Assembly (NCBI GenBank): GCA_018287875.1
Contig: JAGVVL010000022.1
Coordinates: forward strand, 4,278,001-4,342,000
DNA length: 64,000 nucleotides
Reading direction: 5' to 3'
DNA from: Nigrospora sphaerica
Taxonomy: Eukaryota; Ascomycota; Sordariomycetes; Amphisphaeriales; Apiosporaceae
Shown here in pieces: positions 28,923 to 42,102 of this stretch. Position numbers and translations under genes: made by a program. The number at the start of each line of letters is the position of its first letter. Position 1 is the first letter of the stretch. The notes beneath the pieces were generated by a model. The model saw only the letters and a list, made by a program, of their open reading frames with translations, did no database searches and had not been told where the DNA came from.

Positions 28923-31488
28923 GGTCTCTGTAGCGGTAACAAGAGAGCGGTTAGCAGGATGAAGGCAATGAGAAGCTCATTGGAGGTGGGAAAAGGGACA
29001 AGTGACGGTGGTATGATGGATGACTGGGAGATTTCATTCAGGGACTGTTCAATACCTACCTGGTGGTAGAATCTGGTGTGGCGGGAAAGTTGTAGTCGCA
29101 GCGGTTGATGTTCCTTGGGGGATCGCGGTGGGTTTGTACGGATGATGTGGGATGAGAGAGACTGGGGAAGCAGTTTCGACATGAAGCTGGATACGACTTT
29201 ATATATCAAGAGCGGACGATTCGAGCCGAGCTGTTTACTGGGCAAACTTGGGGGAGAAGGTAAATGTGTGAGCCTTCAGAAGGTGACTCAACATGTTTGC
29301 TATTATAGAGTCGTCGGGCGAGCCATTCTAGAAGCGTGGCTGACCTAGTATAATCACGGGGGCAAGGGCATTGTACCATGTACAATACCCGCAGTCCTGT
29401 TTACCCGCGCTGATTGTTCAATGATGTCCTTTATGGAGGATGATTAGCTCCTCGATCGCAGGTCCCCGTGTCACTTCGGGGGCATTGGTACTGGGAAGGT
29501 GCAAGACGGACCCTATTGTTTATCCTTGGAGCAAAGGCGAGGGCAGACGACATAAGCAGTCTCCCAAAGCAGGCAAGAACTACGTCGAGCTGGTTCGGCC
29601 CGTGTTAGCCTGGCCCGGGCTGTTCAAGACCGGCTTCTTCTGGCTCGGGCTGGCTCCGTCGACCCGCGCCTTGTCAAAACAACATCCACCCGACAACTGC
29701 TGGGCAACGCTTGGGCTTCCGAAGCCCCCGAGAGCCCATCCGAGAGAGGTTAGACAGGTACGTGAATACCTGCTCAAGTGACTCCTTCGATAGCTGGCGA
29801 AATCTATTATGACCGGATGTCCCATCGTGCGGCGCCCCAAAAATATGAATAAAGGATAAAGTATAGGTACGTATTCTCTCACCCAACCTGTTCGGGACAC
29901 TTGAATGTACCCAGTATCGTAACTGTATGTGCCGGAAGCGCTGTGCCGTTTTGGCAGAAGTTGGAGGGACGCTAAAATAACAGATTGAGGCATATAGTGC
30001 ACTAAGGGTGTACGATTCACCCTATACCTCGAAAGGGTCAGGTGAAGCAGACATGATCCCTTGCCCCAAACTTGATGGGGAGGCGTGTGTGGCGAGTTCA
30101 TGCATCCCCAGTCGAACCTCAATGGGTAGGACGGGGAACAGGTGTGAGGTGCGACTCTTCCCGATCTTTTTGCCGCCACCCCCTGTGAAGGCGAATTGGC
30201 CCCAACGTGACACCCTCAAGAGGCACTGGGACCCATTTCTTTGCCTGTTGAGTGGACACATGGGTAGGTACACAGCGAAAGAACGATGCTCTGCTTGAAA
30301 ATTGTCCCACACAATGGACGCAATCCTTCATCGTTGCTCTTGTGATTGCGCGAGTTTCGACTGGTGCCCGACGCCCATGGATATCGACTCTGGTGGAGGT
30401 TGGCGGGCCGGCCCGAGTCCTCCAGAGCCGCACTAAACTCCCAACATGCGCAAATTATCCACCGGGTTTGCTGCTTTACGCGGATATGGCAAGCCTCGCT
30501 TGGCTAGTTGGGGCTAGGTTGCAGTCGGGAGGTCGGTCATGATGCTAGAGTACATTGCGGGTGGGAAGGGCCCAGTTATTCTGTCTCCTGGGGGCTCTTA
30601 CGCAGCCGGGCGGTGCCTGGGCGCATCCCAACCAGTTAGACGTACTTTGGTAAAGACGTATGTACCTACGTACTTGGGTACTTTAGATATTTTACGTACC
30701 TAAGTACCCATCCAGCGATCTATGTCAAGTAAGTAACCAGACGAACGGGCATGAAGTGCTGGGTTCGTCTTTTCCTCCGGTCAAGTCCAAGCTAGTAACT
30801 AAGGAACCCCGGAAATCGATGGTTACCTAGACATTTTGTTTCACGACGGTCACTTCTGTATAGAATAGCCCTGTGTGTTTTTTTCTTACAGCAGAATGCG
30901 CGTCAATATCGGCGACGTCCGTTATGAGGGCGATTCTCGACGATTTGGAAGGTGTTGGTGGCCGAGGCAAGAAAAGCGTCGGAGGATTGCCGGCTCTTTG
31001 ACAGCAGGTTGGAAGGTGCGCCCATCAAGCCAGATCAAACAGGAGGCCGACTCATGGGATATCTCTCGCAATGCCAGTCGAGTGATGCCTGGAGGTGGTG
31101 GTAGGCATTTGCTAGGATCCACGTGATTCGTCCGTTAAGCTGGCGCAAGGTTTGACGGGTTCTGTCTGTCGGGCGTGCCCAGCCGCTCGATTGCACAAGT
31201 ACGGGGTACGTCCCGACCCGACTCGAGCTCACCTTATCGACCTTCCCTAACAGGCAGTGATTTGAAGCAAGGATCCCCGGATTCCCGAAAGATTGCAGGC
31301 CGATTAACGGCACGAGAACAACACGAAGTCCAGCCTCCAGGATTTTCCCGACGCTCAATCGTTATTTTACACGAGTACTTAGGTAGACTCGCCATTGGCT
31401 CCAAGCTGCGCCATTCGCCTGTTTGCAAGCACTTGTCGGCCACCGATCAAGGCCCGCGCAAAATAACAGCAGACTTGCGAACCTTCCC
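28923..31488. other. Intergenic region
   Basis: This holds the promoter of the 28.9 kb gene (TATA at 29196-29206), then about 2.2 kb without a supportable gene. GTAC-centred short palindromes cluster at 30650-30715 (ACGTACC, GGGTACTT, CCTAAGTACCC). Confidence 0.5.
29196..29206 (-). promoter_or_regulatory. TATA box of the six-cysteine protein gene
   Basis: GATATATAAAG on the minus strand, about 275 bp before the ATG at 28922, implying a 5' leader of roughly 240 nt. Confidence 0.4.
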
Positions 31489-32604
31489 ATGCGCCCCCAA
31501 GCCACCGCCAGCAGCGGCGGCTGCTGCCTCCCACTAGCAATGCTGCTAGCAGCACTACCTGCCGCTGGGGCCCCCAGCGCCCCCAGCGCCCTCACCCCTC
31601 CGGCCCCGCACTGGACTGTATTCTCCGGTACCAACTCGACGCAGCGGTTCCGCGGGCTCGCGCCCGTGTCGGCTGAGATTGCTTGGGCGGCGGGCACGAA
31701 CGGCACGATCCTGCGGACGGGCGACGGGGGCACGACGTGGGCGGCGGTCGGGCCGACGCTGGCGCCCGAGGACGCCGAGCTGCAGTTCCGCGACATCCAC
31801 GCCTTCTCGGGCGCGGCGGCCGTGGCGTTGACCATCGGGGCGGGCGACGAGTCGCGCATCTACCGCACCGGCGACGGCGGCCGCACCTGGGCCCTCGCCT
31901 TCGCCAACGCCGACCCGGCCGCCTTCTACGACTGCCTCGCCTTCGCCGACGACGGCGTCGGACGCGCCCTCGCCGACCCCGTCGACGGCCGCTTCCGCCT
32001 GCTCGAGACGCGCGACGCCGGCGGCACCTGGGCCCTCGCCGGCCCGCCCGCCCTGCCGCCCGCCCGCCCCGGCGAGGCCGCCTTCGCCGCCAGCGGTACC
32101 TGTCTCACCGCCGCCGCCGGCCGCTGGTACGTCGGCTCCAACGGGGGCGACGCCGGGCCCGCGCGCGTGTACCGCAGCAGCGCCCACGAGGACGACGAGG
32201 GGGCCGCCTGGGCCGTGGCCGACACACCCCTCGCGGGCGGCGCGTCGGCCGGTGTCTTCTCGGTGCGGTTCCGCGACGCGCGCCGCGGCGTCATCGTGGG
32301 CGGCGACTACGCGGACCCGTCGGCCACGGCGACGCCGCGGGCGGCCTGGTCCGCCGACGGCGGGGCCACGTGGGCGGCGTCGTCGCCGTCGCCCCGCGGG
32401 TACCGCTCGGGCGCCGCCTGGGTACCGGGCCTGTGTGGCGTCGTCGTGGCCGTGGGCCCGACGGGCTCCGACGTCAGCTGGGATGGCGGCAAGTCGTGGA
32501 CGGGCTTCGACGACGGCTCGTTTGACGCCGTCGAGTGCGTCGAGGGCCGCGTGTGCTGGGCGTCGGGCGAGAAAGGGCGGATCGGCCGCCTCGTTTTTGA
32601 GTGA
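31489..32604 (+). CDS. Secreted Asp-box (BNR/YCF48-like) beta-propeller protein
   Basis: Single exon, 371 residues from ATG 31489, chosen because it gives a signal peptide (LPLAMLLAALPAAGA) that ends in AxA. The frame is open 66 nt further up to another ATG at 31423. At least five Asp-box-like turns (TGDGGTTW, TGDGGRTW, TRDAGGTW, SADGGATW, SWDGGKSW) are spaced around a six- or seven-bladed propeller. This is the fold of photosystem II stability factor YCF48/HCF136 and sialidase-like proteins. The fungal and bacterial secreted relatives are usually annotated as oxidoreductase-like or glycosyl-hydrolase-like, without a proven reaction. I see no sialidase catalytic triad. Very high GC and absence of introns may hint at bacterial origin, but neighbouring coding DNA is also GC-rich. 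Confidence 0.8.
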   Translation: MRPQATASSGGCCLPLAMLLAALPAAGAPSAPSALTPPAPHWTVFSGTNSTQRFRGLAPVSAEIAWAAGTNGTILRTGDGGTTWAAVGPTLAPEDAELQFRDIHAFSGAAAVALTIGAGDESRIYRTGDGGRTWALAFANADPAAFYDCLAFADDGVGRALADPVDGRFRLLETRDAGGTWALAGPPALPPARPGEAAFAASGTCLTAAAGRWYVGSNGGDAGPARVYRSSAHEDDEGAAWAVADTPLAGGASAGVFSVRFRDARRGVIVGGDYADPSATATPRAAWSADGGATWAASSPSPRGYRSGAAWVPGLCGVVVAVGPTGSDVSWDGGKSWTGFDDGSFDAVECVEGRVCWASGEKGRIGRLVFE

Positions 32605-32937
32605 TCACTAAAAATTGGGTACATACACCGCGCATCCTGCCACACGGCGTAATTGAACAAGCTTCAGGGAAAGATAGAGAGTCTGGATGCTTGGTTTCTA
32701 TGAGCTGAATATACCGAGTTGGTCACCGTATCCCCTATAAGAGAAGGGCACCAGTACGGGAATTAGACGCCCCAGTGCTCGACAGCGGCCTTGTTATTGT
32801 AATTTTTATAAGCTAATGGGACGCAATGCCAGTTGAAGCCGCAGAGGCACAAGCGGGGGAGAAGATTTCCTGAGTTCCCCGAGGGGCGCAGCGCCGTGGC
32901 GAGAGGAACAGGGTCATCACCAGCTTCCAACAACAAA

Positions 32938-33557
32938 TCACGAAGGGACAAAGTTCTTTCCGTCCTTCTCGTGGATATTCAGGTCCGCGATATCCCAGTC
33001 GTCAAGCATGCGCACCTGCGTCCGTTCAGCGACGAGCCGGCCCATTGTCACCAAGGCCCGAGATACGAGGCCGCGGACTTGACACCAGGGGGCGGAAGGA
33101 AAGGAGGGCGGGGGGGTGACACGGAGGGAGGAGTCCTTACGTTGATGCCGACGACGTCGCCGGCCCACGAGTTCCACGAGCCCTCGGGGTCCATGCAGAC
33201 GCTGCTGCCGCAGCGGGGGCAGAAGCGGTGGGCCTTGGTGCCGGTGGCGAAGCGGTAGGCCGTCATGGCGTCGGCGCCGGCGAGCCACTCGAGCTCATCG
33301 CGGCGCGGGTAGATCAGGAGGTAGCCATTGCGGGCGCAGATGGAGCAGTTGCACATCTTGGCGAAGACGTGGAAGCCCGGCTGCCGCGTGAGCGGCTCGT
33401 GCTGCACCCGGAACCGCACCGCGCCGCAGTGGCACCCGCCCGTCTGCGCCACCTTGGGCATCGGTTCGTCGTTGAAGCGCCACACCGGCAGGTCGAAGCG
33501 GCCCGGCCGCGAGGCCGGTGCCTCCGGTGCGTCGGCTGCTTTCTCCTCCGCAGGCAT
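32938..33557 (-). CDS. GFA-family (CENP-V/GFA domain) zinc protein, two exons
   Basis: Exons 33557-33141 and 33015-32938 give 164 residues; the 125-nt intron has a CTGAAC branch site and a CGCAG acceptor. Zinc-binding cysteines of the glutathione-dependent formaldehyde-activating enzyme family are all visible: GGCHCGAVRF, CNCSICARNG and HRFCPRCGS. The final exon encodes LDDWDIADLNIHEKDGK, a conserved ending in fungal members. Family members bind zinc. The bacterial enzyme Gfa was proposed to join formaldehyde and glutathione, but most fungal members have no assigned reaction, so the role is inferred only at family level. ATG 33557 is the first true ATG; upstream codons in frame lack one. It converges with the propeller gene, 333 bp apart. 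Confidence 0.9.
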
Positions 33558-36500
33558 GCTTCTTTTCCGGGAGGGGGCCGGGGGTGGGTATGGTGTCAAA
33601 GAGGATTCCGGAGAGGGGACGGCGGACGATCTCGGGCGTATCGACCTCGGGGGTATTGACCCCTATTTATCATCATTCTGACCAGGGTGCTACCCCGCGT
33701 GGAACTGATAAGGCGAAACGTATCTCTGCCGCTTCATTGGCCTGTAGAGGAACCTGTTGACCGTAGTCCTGCATATGATGCTGCCCCCGGACGGTCTGGG
33801 TTAGTCCAATCCCGGGTGTTTGGTTCACTGTCACTTGGTCCCGAAATTCCAGGGACCCCAATACGCCTCGGGTCTTGGTTACCTCCATCTCTTCAACCGC
33901 ACTTACAGACTACTGATTGGTACGACAAGGCCACACTCACTGGTTGGCTGTATCTTTAGGGCTCGTCGCTTCTTCGTTGAGCTACCCGCCTCTGATCCGT
34001 CGTGCCTGGAGCCCTTTCCCTGGATCCATCGTCTCCGCGTCCGTCGTCTTCTTCCCAACCCTTGGGCAGGCGTTGTCCCATACACCAATCCAGCCTCAGC
34101 TGGCTCGGGCATCTCGTCCCTTATCGCCGCTATGCACAATCAACGTGCCCGAGCAGAGGCGGGAACAGGAGACCAGCGATGTTCAGCGCACTCGAGCTGC
34201 TTGTTGAGGAAGGATATCGCCCGCGCCGTAGAGGACGGGCGACGTGCAGGGCAGTGAGGCCTAGGTGGTCTTGTTGCTTCCAGCAGCGCCTTCACCTTCT
34301 GACGGTGGTGCTCTCGCCGTTCTCGCCGCTTCAGGACATGCTGGACCATGTCGATATCAAGCTGCCACACCACCAGGTTTACATAATACCACTCTCGCTC
34401 ATCTATGTACATAGGGGCTCGGTATAGCGTGCTTCCTTCCTGCCTACCAGAGTTCGCCATTAAGCTGTCGAACATCTCCCCCCACCCAACACAAAGGGTG
34501 CCATGAAAGGTAGGAGAGACACCTCGGCAAGATATACGGAGCCGCGAAGCAGTATTGCACGTGCAGTGATATCGTTAGAGAACTCATGAACTGCACGTTG
34601 CGGGGAAAAGGGGGGGAGAGGGGGGTTGAGCATTGCCCTCCCCCCTCATTACCCCCTTTCTTCACAGAGCATTTGTGCACGGCCTCCAGCAGAGACGAGC
34701 TGACGAGATCACGACGCCGGCCCCACGACCGACCTCTACTGCCGAAGAGGGGAGGATGGGGACTCCTCCTACTTTGAAAAAGAGCCTCGGGACCAGGGTG
34801 TGGGAAGAGCGGGTCGGTGCGGGATGTGTGATACCGGCATAGGGCCTGAGCCTGGCGGAGGGGGAACGAAACCGGGCACGGGAAAAGTCTACGAAACGAT
34901 CTATCGGCCTCGCACAGGGCGACGCGCGCGTACACGTCTTGGGGCCTTGGCCCGTTACAGGCCGGATCGCTATGGCTTCCCTCCTTCCCTCCCCGGCGTC
35001 TCGGGCAGGCCGCTTCGCGGGGTAAAGCAAGGGAAAGTGGGGGGAGGGGGCAGTGTTTCTGGACCGGCCGGGTTCGCGTGCTAATATATTGGCGGGCGCC
35101 GGCCGGGGGAGGGTCCATGTTTTCCTTCTCGCCCTGGGGCGCTTTGCCGTATAATCTTGGTTGGGTCCGGGAACGGCCGCCGAGGGGAAACGGTGACCTG
35201 GTGGGGGGAGGAACCGATCCGGAGAGAGTCGGTAGCACTGCTGGTCCACCGACACGAAGAGGGTATCACCCTCTATCCAGGCCAAACGGCGATGGCCGGG
35301 CCCTGCCTCGAAGATCCGAGGCAGCGAACGGGGGAAAAGGGGGCGAGGGGACGGCGACACGGCGTCGTCGGCCCCAGACGCCAGGCGACTTCTACATCTG
35401 TGGTCTTGGTAGCCTTGACCTCCGCAGCACCGCAATCGTCAGCCCACTCCCGCTACTCATCCATCCACGACTCCATGGGATAGCACCGGGCACACACAGC
35501 CTCGCTCATGTTCCTCCTCGGGAGGGCGGAATGAAGAGGCTCTCGCGGGCCCAGGATAGTTTAATCGAAGCATGCAGGCGCTCGGTTCGGATAGCGCAGC
35601 GCAATATCCGATCAAGCCGGGCCCCTTCCTCTCAGAGCTTATTAGCACGCCGATAATGAGGGGCGGAGGGAAACGGTCCTAGGGGGTGGCTGGAGAGTTC
35701 GCTGGTGGGGGAGATCCTTTGGCCGGCCGGGGCCCGGGGGAAATACGGAGAGTTCGTGCAACGTTGCACAAACCGGGGTGGGGCGGGAAGCCTAGACACG
35801 ACGGGGGGAATGAGACTGCGAGCGGACCAGCGAGCAAGCGATCGGCTCTCCATGTCGCGGCCCTGGTACTGGGTAGAGGAAGGGGAAAATGGTTGCTAGT
35901 TACAGGGAGGTCCGCGGTGGCAGGCAGCCGGCCAGCCTACGCGCCCAGGCTGCTGACTTGGAAGAGAAGGCCTCCGATGCCGATCTTCCCTATTCCGCGG
36001 CGTACCGGCGCGATCTCTCCCTTTTGCTAGGTCGTCGCTTCGGTGGGAGACGGGGGGGGGGGGAGGGCGTGAACCTAGTTTCCCCGGGGTTTCTTTTCTT
36101 TCTCGTTTCTGCTTTCACCTACGGTCTTTTCCGCCCTCATCAAACACAAGAACGAGGCTGTAGGGAGAAGGGGGAGGGGGAGAAGGGGCAACGCCAGCGC
36201 AGGCCGGCCTCACAAGCCAAGTGTGAGCCGCCGGTCCTCTTCCCTTTCCCCCTGCGTCTCTGCGCCATGCATTGCCACAGGGTGCCGAGGGACGGGCTAC
36301 CCGCCGGTCTGTGTCGGTAATGACCGTTGATCGACAGACGGACGGGTGGTGGGGGCACTTGCTTTTTTTCGATCCGGTCTCGCGAACGGGTGGGCACAGC
36401 CGCGAGCAACGTCGGTCTGGTGTGTGTGTGTGTCCCACGCCCGCAGCGACGCACCCAAGCGGTACCTTGGCCTAAACAAGGGGGGTGTTGTTGTATGAGG

Positions 36501-39500
36501 CCGCCACTTCTGTTCTCCATGGCGTTTGGCCGGGCATCATGGTTGTTTGTCGATACCCTGCATTTGGGTTGGCTTGGGTTGGCTTGGGTTTCACCGTTTC
36601 CAAAGGGCCAAGCTTTTGTGGGGAAAGCGCCCAGCTAACCGTTCGTTCTACGACGGGTTTGGGACTGGAGATTCCAAAACGTTCCAATGGTCCTTCTGCC
36701 GCTCTGTGTGTAGCCGCTGGAAGGTGCACATCTTTGCTCTTTCTTTCTTTCTTCACTTTTAGCGCCGTCAATCCCTGGAGTCCACGCCGTGAGGCGTCCC
36801 ATGCAAGGCCCTTCCAGGGACCGGGTCTAGAAGGATATGAAACGAGCCGCCGCGCTTCCCAATTTGCCACCTCGCCACGGTTTCCCGGCACGATGTGCAC
36901 GACGAAGCGAAGCCGTCCATCGGGTGGGGGCGGCGAAAAAAGAGGAAACGGACGGCGACCAAATACGGGGCTTTGGACTCCACGATGGGCCATCTAGATA
37001 GGGGGTGGGTTCCTTGGTTATCAGAGTTGATCAAAAGAGGTCTATGGAGGCTGACAGACAGCGCGGCCCAGGCGGACGGGTTGGCTATGAAACCTGACTG
37101 TCCAAGTCCGATGCCTGACGATCGATGCGGAGGAAGCCGCGGGGAGCTCGGGGTGGGAGGTGAAAATTCGGGCTCGTTTTGCAGGGAGCATCGGAAACAC
37201 CGGCCGATTGTTCTGAGTACGGGCAAAGAACACGCGACGGTATTCGGTAGCGCCTCGCCACTACGCCGACTAACAAGCTGCCCTAACCGCCGGGTTGATG
37301 AGGCGCACCGAGAAAGCGACGGCGCGTGTGCCAGCGCGCCATAGCGTCTCCATTACAGGCCCTATGCTACAGCATGCCACGCCTTCATTACTGGCCCTAT
37401 GCGAGAGGATGCCACGCTGTGCTGTGCTATGCTGTCCCCTAGGGGCCCGTATGCGCAGATTGCTCGCATGGTTCTCCGTCCGACCCAGGACGCACCCTTC
37501 TCATCCATGCGTGGGGGGTCATGGATTGGATTCGGTTGCGTGGGAGCTCGTGCGTCCGTTTTCGTCCCACCGCTTTCTTCGCCCTGTCAGTTTCTACGGC
37601 CTGGCTATTGAAGGTTACTGACTTGGATAAGTACCCAGTATTCTGTCCGTGTTAGCATCGGGGTGGTGGGTTGTGCGTACGTATGCATCGGTTTCCGCAC
37701 GCAGTCCACCCATACATAACCCACCCTCCCTAAAGAACCTATGTTCCAGACTCCATCTGGCCAAGCATGTAGCCGAGATATCTGACAGCCATTGCGTGTC
37801 CGTGCCTCGACGTGACGTGGGACGAGGCCTGACGGACGCGACGGAGTTGGCGGACGGAGAAAGGAACGGAATGTCGAGCGTAAAACGGTTTCATCAGAAC
37901 CCTGATCCGGCATGCGACTCTTTCCCGTAACGCTGGGTCCTAGCCCACCATACCCGCAGCCCGCATTCTTGATTTGGCTGTCGGCCATGAATAGTAGTAG
38001 ATCGACAGGCTCGACGGCCGAGTATTCCCAGCCGCAGCCTGTCCTTGGATCGTACGAAGCAGCAACCTCTCCGGCTTCCGGCTGCCCCCTTGGCACCTCG
38101 AATCATATTCTGTTGACCTGCCGGGCAGACCGTCCCTGCAAACTGACTTTTTGGCCCTCCCACAGAGCGGGCGCGTATCCACCAAACCAGGGCTGCAAGC
38201 CGGGCCCTACGTAAGCCAGCGGGGCGGCTGCGCGTGCGAGGCTATTTTCAACTTCCAAGGCAGCGAAGACCAAGCGGGCGGACGAAGCGACGGAAAACGG
38301 GTATCCAGAGCGAGACAAACTAAATGTCAAAACGGGTTGACACGACGGGTTGGTCGACGAGCAAGGGGGTTCCCGCCCGTCCCGAGAGGAGGGGTGTGTG
38401 CGGGTGATAAGCCATGCCGTTTTGGTTACGTCCACGGCCTCGGTACTGCAACGCCATCTTCGTCCCCCGGCCCGGCAGTTCATAGCTCGAGTCCAGTCCA
38501 TCCTGTCCGTCCGTTGGGTATGGCTAGGTCGGGTGCTTATCATCAGCAGCCTTGTTTGCCAAGGCTCTTCTGTTTTGGGGGAGTGGCAGGTGGAGGGTGG
38601 AGAGGCAAGATACCAAAAATAGGAACCCGTCTTACCCCTCAGCATTTGCTCATGCCGGTCCTGCATTGAGTTCGTCGGCCTGTCATACAGAGAGGCAGGG
38701 CCGCGATGCGGGCGAGTGGGCAAAGAGTGACGGAGGACGGGTTGCGGGTGGGTAACATGATGGCCGGGTTTTGCTGGCGCTGGTCCGCGGGGCCGTGTCT
38801 GGCGTTGCCGATGGCGATGCAACGCCCCCGTGTAACACGAGGACGTAACGCGCAAGCCCAACGCCGTGCCGCGTTGCAGAAGCAGAGAAAAAACCGGGAA
38901 ATCCAGCAGGGGAACACACACGCACACGCCCACCAGGGGGTTTTGTTGGTTCGGTAGGAAGCACCCGAACCGGTAGCGAGCCCATCGATGCTGGTTATGA
39001 CAGAGCACGGCGGCAGGATCCGTGACAAAATGGGCAGCATCGCAGCATGTTTCCCACCTTGTCAGGGGAATATGCCTCCGTCGCCATGGCCGGCGGTCCG
39101 TGCGGACGAGAGGGGAGGGGCAGCCCGTTCGCTTCCGGCTCCGATTGGTGAAGGGGCGGCCGAAATGAAGCCCTGTCAGCGTGCCTTCAGCCCTTTGTCC
39201 TTTTTTTTCTGCCCTTCTTCTCAGCCGGTTTTACTCTGGGCTGCGGGTCAGCGGCAGGGTGACGTAAAAGGCGTTCTCGTTGGGCCTTGGAACCATGGCT
39301 GGTTTTCAGGGTCCTGCTTCTTAGGTCTTGGTCCGGGGGAGGCCGTGTTCGCTCCGGCTGTTCTGAACCAAGGAGGTAAACGGACAAACAACGGCGCCTC
39401 GGGTTGGGATTGGGCGACGGGTCGAGGGATTGCATCATCTGAACTGACTAAGTGCGCACGCTATCTCTACCGGCGCGAGACGGGAGTGCGGATGAATGCT

Positions 39501-39770
39501 CAGTGCCAGGCCAAGCCAATCGGCCGACAGGGAAGGGGGGGCGGGGGTTGCATTTGTTTGTGTACATGATGTAGACACCGTATCGTTGCCCTGCTGCTGC
39601 CTGTCTCGAGTGGAGGAAGCCAATCCGGGGCCGTGGAAGGAAACCCGACTTCCGTTTCTCGTGCCCGTGTCGCTCCTTCCCGTCTCATGCCCGTCTCATG
39701 CCGTTTGTCATCCTCCGTTCTAGCCCTAAAATCGCCGTCCGTAACCCTTACTGCCCAGTTGGTTCAGTAC

Positions 39771-39790
39771 GTAGGTACCTAAGTACCTAC
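39771..39790. repeat. Short perfect inverted repeat
   Basis: GTAGGTAC-CTAA-GTACCTAC: 8-bp arms and a 4-nt loop. Similar TACCTAAGTACC words occur near 30690 and 4275. Confidence 0.7.
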
Positions 39791-42050
39791 CGAACTTCCC
39801 ATTTTACTTGATTGGGTCACCGGTACTTTAGTGAACTACTACTGGCCTTGGAGGAAAGATCCCCAGGACCCCTATGACCGAATGCCAGGCAAACCAACCA
39901 ATTATCCGTCGTGATCGGCCGCTTGCTGGCCGCTGGCGCGGGTTCAGCAGCGGCCAGTCCAGCACCCAATGAGCGGACGATCGCACTCGGGAGAACGGAC
40001 GGGGGGGGGGGGGCTGTGCGCGTCTTGTCCGTCGACGACCGTCCCTCGTGTTTCACGCTGGCCCCCGGGGTCGAGGACGATGGCGGCGGCGCCGGTGCCG
40101 CAAACCAGGGCCGGGGGGCTTATGAGTCGCCGGTCGCCGGGTCTCCCACGCGACAGCAGGGGTATCGGCTTGTCCTTTCCCTTCCTTCTTTCGCCGACAG
40201 TACGAGGGCTTCTTCGCTTGAAGCTCAGCGACAGGCCCCCTTACGCGGAGATCCACGAAGGCGTGCCCCGGGGGCCCGTCCTCGTCGCCGTCCCGACGCC
40301 GTCCGTTATTAGCCCGTGTGTTTTCGTTCCTCCGCCACGCCCCTCCCCTTCCCACTCCCCCCTTCCCTTTTTCCCAGCCTGCCGGATGACGGCGATGGAC
40401 GGGGAGGCTGACGAAAGCGCCATGCAGGCACCACCCTCCCTTCCGCTGTTTTTAGAGTTGCGGGCGTCGCATCGCGAGAGGAGCCTCCTCTGTAGACGTC
40501 ACAAGGGATCGACGGCTTCCCTTCATTGGTGCCGACAGCTGTCAGAACGCAGGGCAAACCATCACTCCCCCGTGCACATGCGCGACCCTACATGAATCCT
40601 ATGGACTACCGCAGTACGTAAGAGATCTAAACGTTTCCGGGCGAGGCTGGCTGGCTCGTGCTTGGCCCTGCAGGCCGGCCAAGGAAAGGATTACGGAGCC
40701 CGGGGGAGAGGAGGGGTGTTTGTTTGAGGGGGAGTTGCGTAGCGGTTGTGCAATTGCGATCCCGTGGTCCGGGACTGGAGTCAGCGCTGCTGGTACCGTA
40801 TGTAGGTGTCCCGTTACGGAAGTGCAGGGGACACCGCCTGACCACCACGATGCGAGTCCGTCATGGTGACAACCTGGGCCGTGCCTACCAAGCCTACCTC
40901 TTACCTGCGCTTCCGCGGGCCTTTTCCCTCTCCATCGGCCCTTCGTGGGCTCTCCTCCTCCCCCCAACCCCTCGCGCGCATAAGACGCAGCGTCGCGGAT
41001 TGGACGGCGAGTCAAAAGCCAAAAAACAACCCGCGAAAGAGTTTATTGCCCGCTGCTAGCCTGCCCGCGACGAGGGGAAAGCGGCACCAGTCTTGGAGGA
41101 TCGACGGCCAGGGCGTTGCACACGTCGCAAATGGGCGACCGAGGTCGGGGCGGGCGCGCAAATGGCCAAAACGAGATGACCCTTGGCTGGCGTAGTGGCG
41201 TGGCCGCTTTGCTCTGTCTATCTCTCTCTCTATCCCCTCCCTCGGCCATCTTTGCACTTGGGCGTGGCCCTCCACCTCCTTCCATCATCGGCATCATCGT
41301 CGACATCATTATCATCATCGCCATCGCTTTGCGCGGTTTTTGCTCTCCTTCTTTCGTCCATTTCCCCTCCTCCCCCACACCCCCGGCGGACGCATCATTA
41401 CCGTGGTCGGGGTCTTGGACCGCCGCAGGCCAAGCAGGGCCAGCGCGGGCAGCCAAACAGATGGTGCCAGCATCGTAAGGGCGTGGAGGACGAGGCACAA
41501 CTCTCCTCCCTCCCCTCCCCTCAGAAATACGATGGGAATGGATCCTATCTCTGTGCCGCACGCCATTGGCCCACGGCCAACCAAAAGACGCGAGAAGGTC
41601 CTTGCGACAGGAAAAAAAAAAAGATAGAGAGAATGACGCCCCGTGCAATGCCCGGTAGTTGGGGCGGGTTGGGCCTCCACCCGGCCGACCACTCACGAGC
41701 GGCCAGCACGCCCACGATGCCCCCAACTGGGTAATAAGTAATGTAGTCACTGGGGGGTAGGTAGGGGAGGGGTGGCCTAAATGACGACCAGCAAAGCACC
41801 CACCGCCCAGCCCGGGCTGGTAACACGCAGCCTCACGACACGTCCATGGGACGGGGGATGGGATCTTCAAATCATGACCAAAAGAAGAGATAAGGCACTC
41901 ACCACCACACCGATCATCACGGGTGTGGCTTTTTTTATTTAAATAATAATAACAATAATCATAACTTAAAAAGTTGATGAAGTGAGCCGGCTGCCGCCTC
42001 TGCCTTAGGCAGGCTTGGCCGCAGCCTCAAATTTGTCCCTCTGCCGAAGT

Positions 42051-42102
42051 GGTGTTTGTGTGTGTGGGCGTGTGTATGTGTACGTGTGTGTATTTGTGTG
42101 TT
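42051..42102. repeat. Imperfect GT microsatellite
   Basis: About 52 bp of (GT)n interrupted by TTT, GGC, AT and AC. Confidence 0.85.

Noticed and set aside
38103..39008. Minus-strand 301-codon ORF in the desert
   Set aside because: Overlaps equally long frames on the other strand; Arg/Pro/Ser/Thr-rich, no domain-like pattern or splice support. The same applies to 34444-35238 and 41043-41870.
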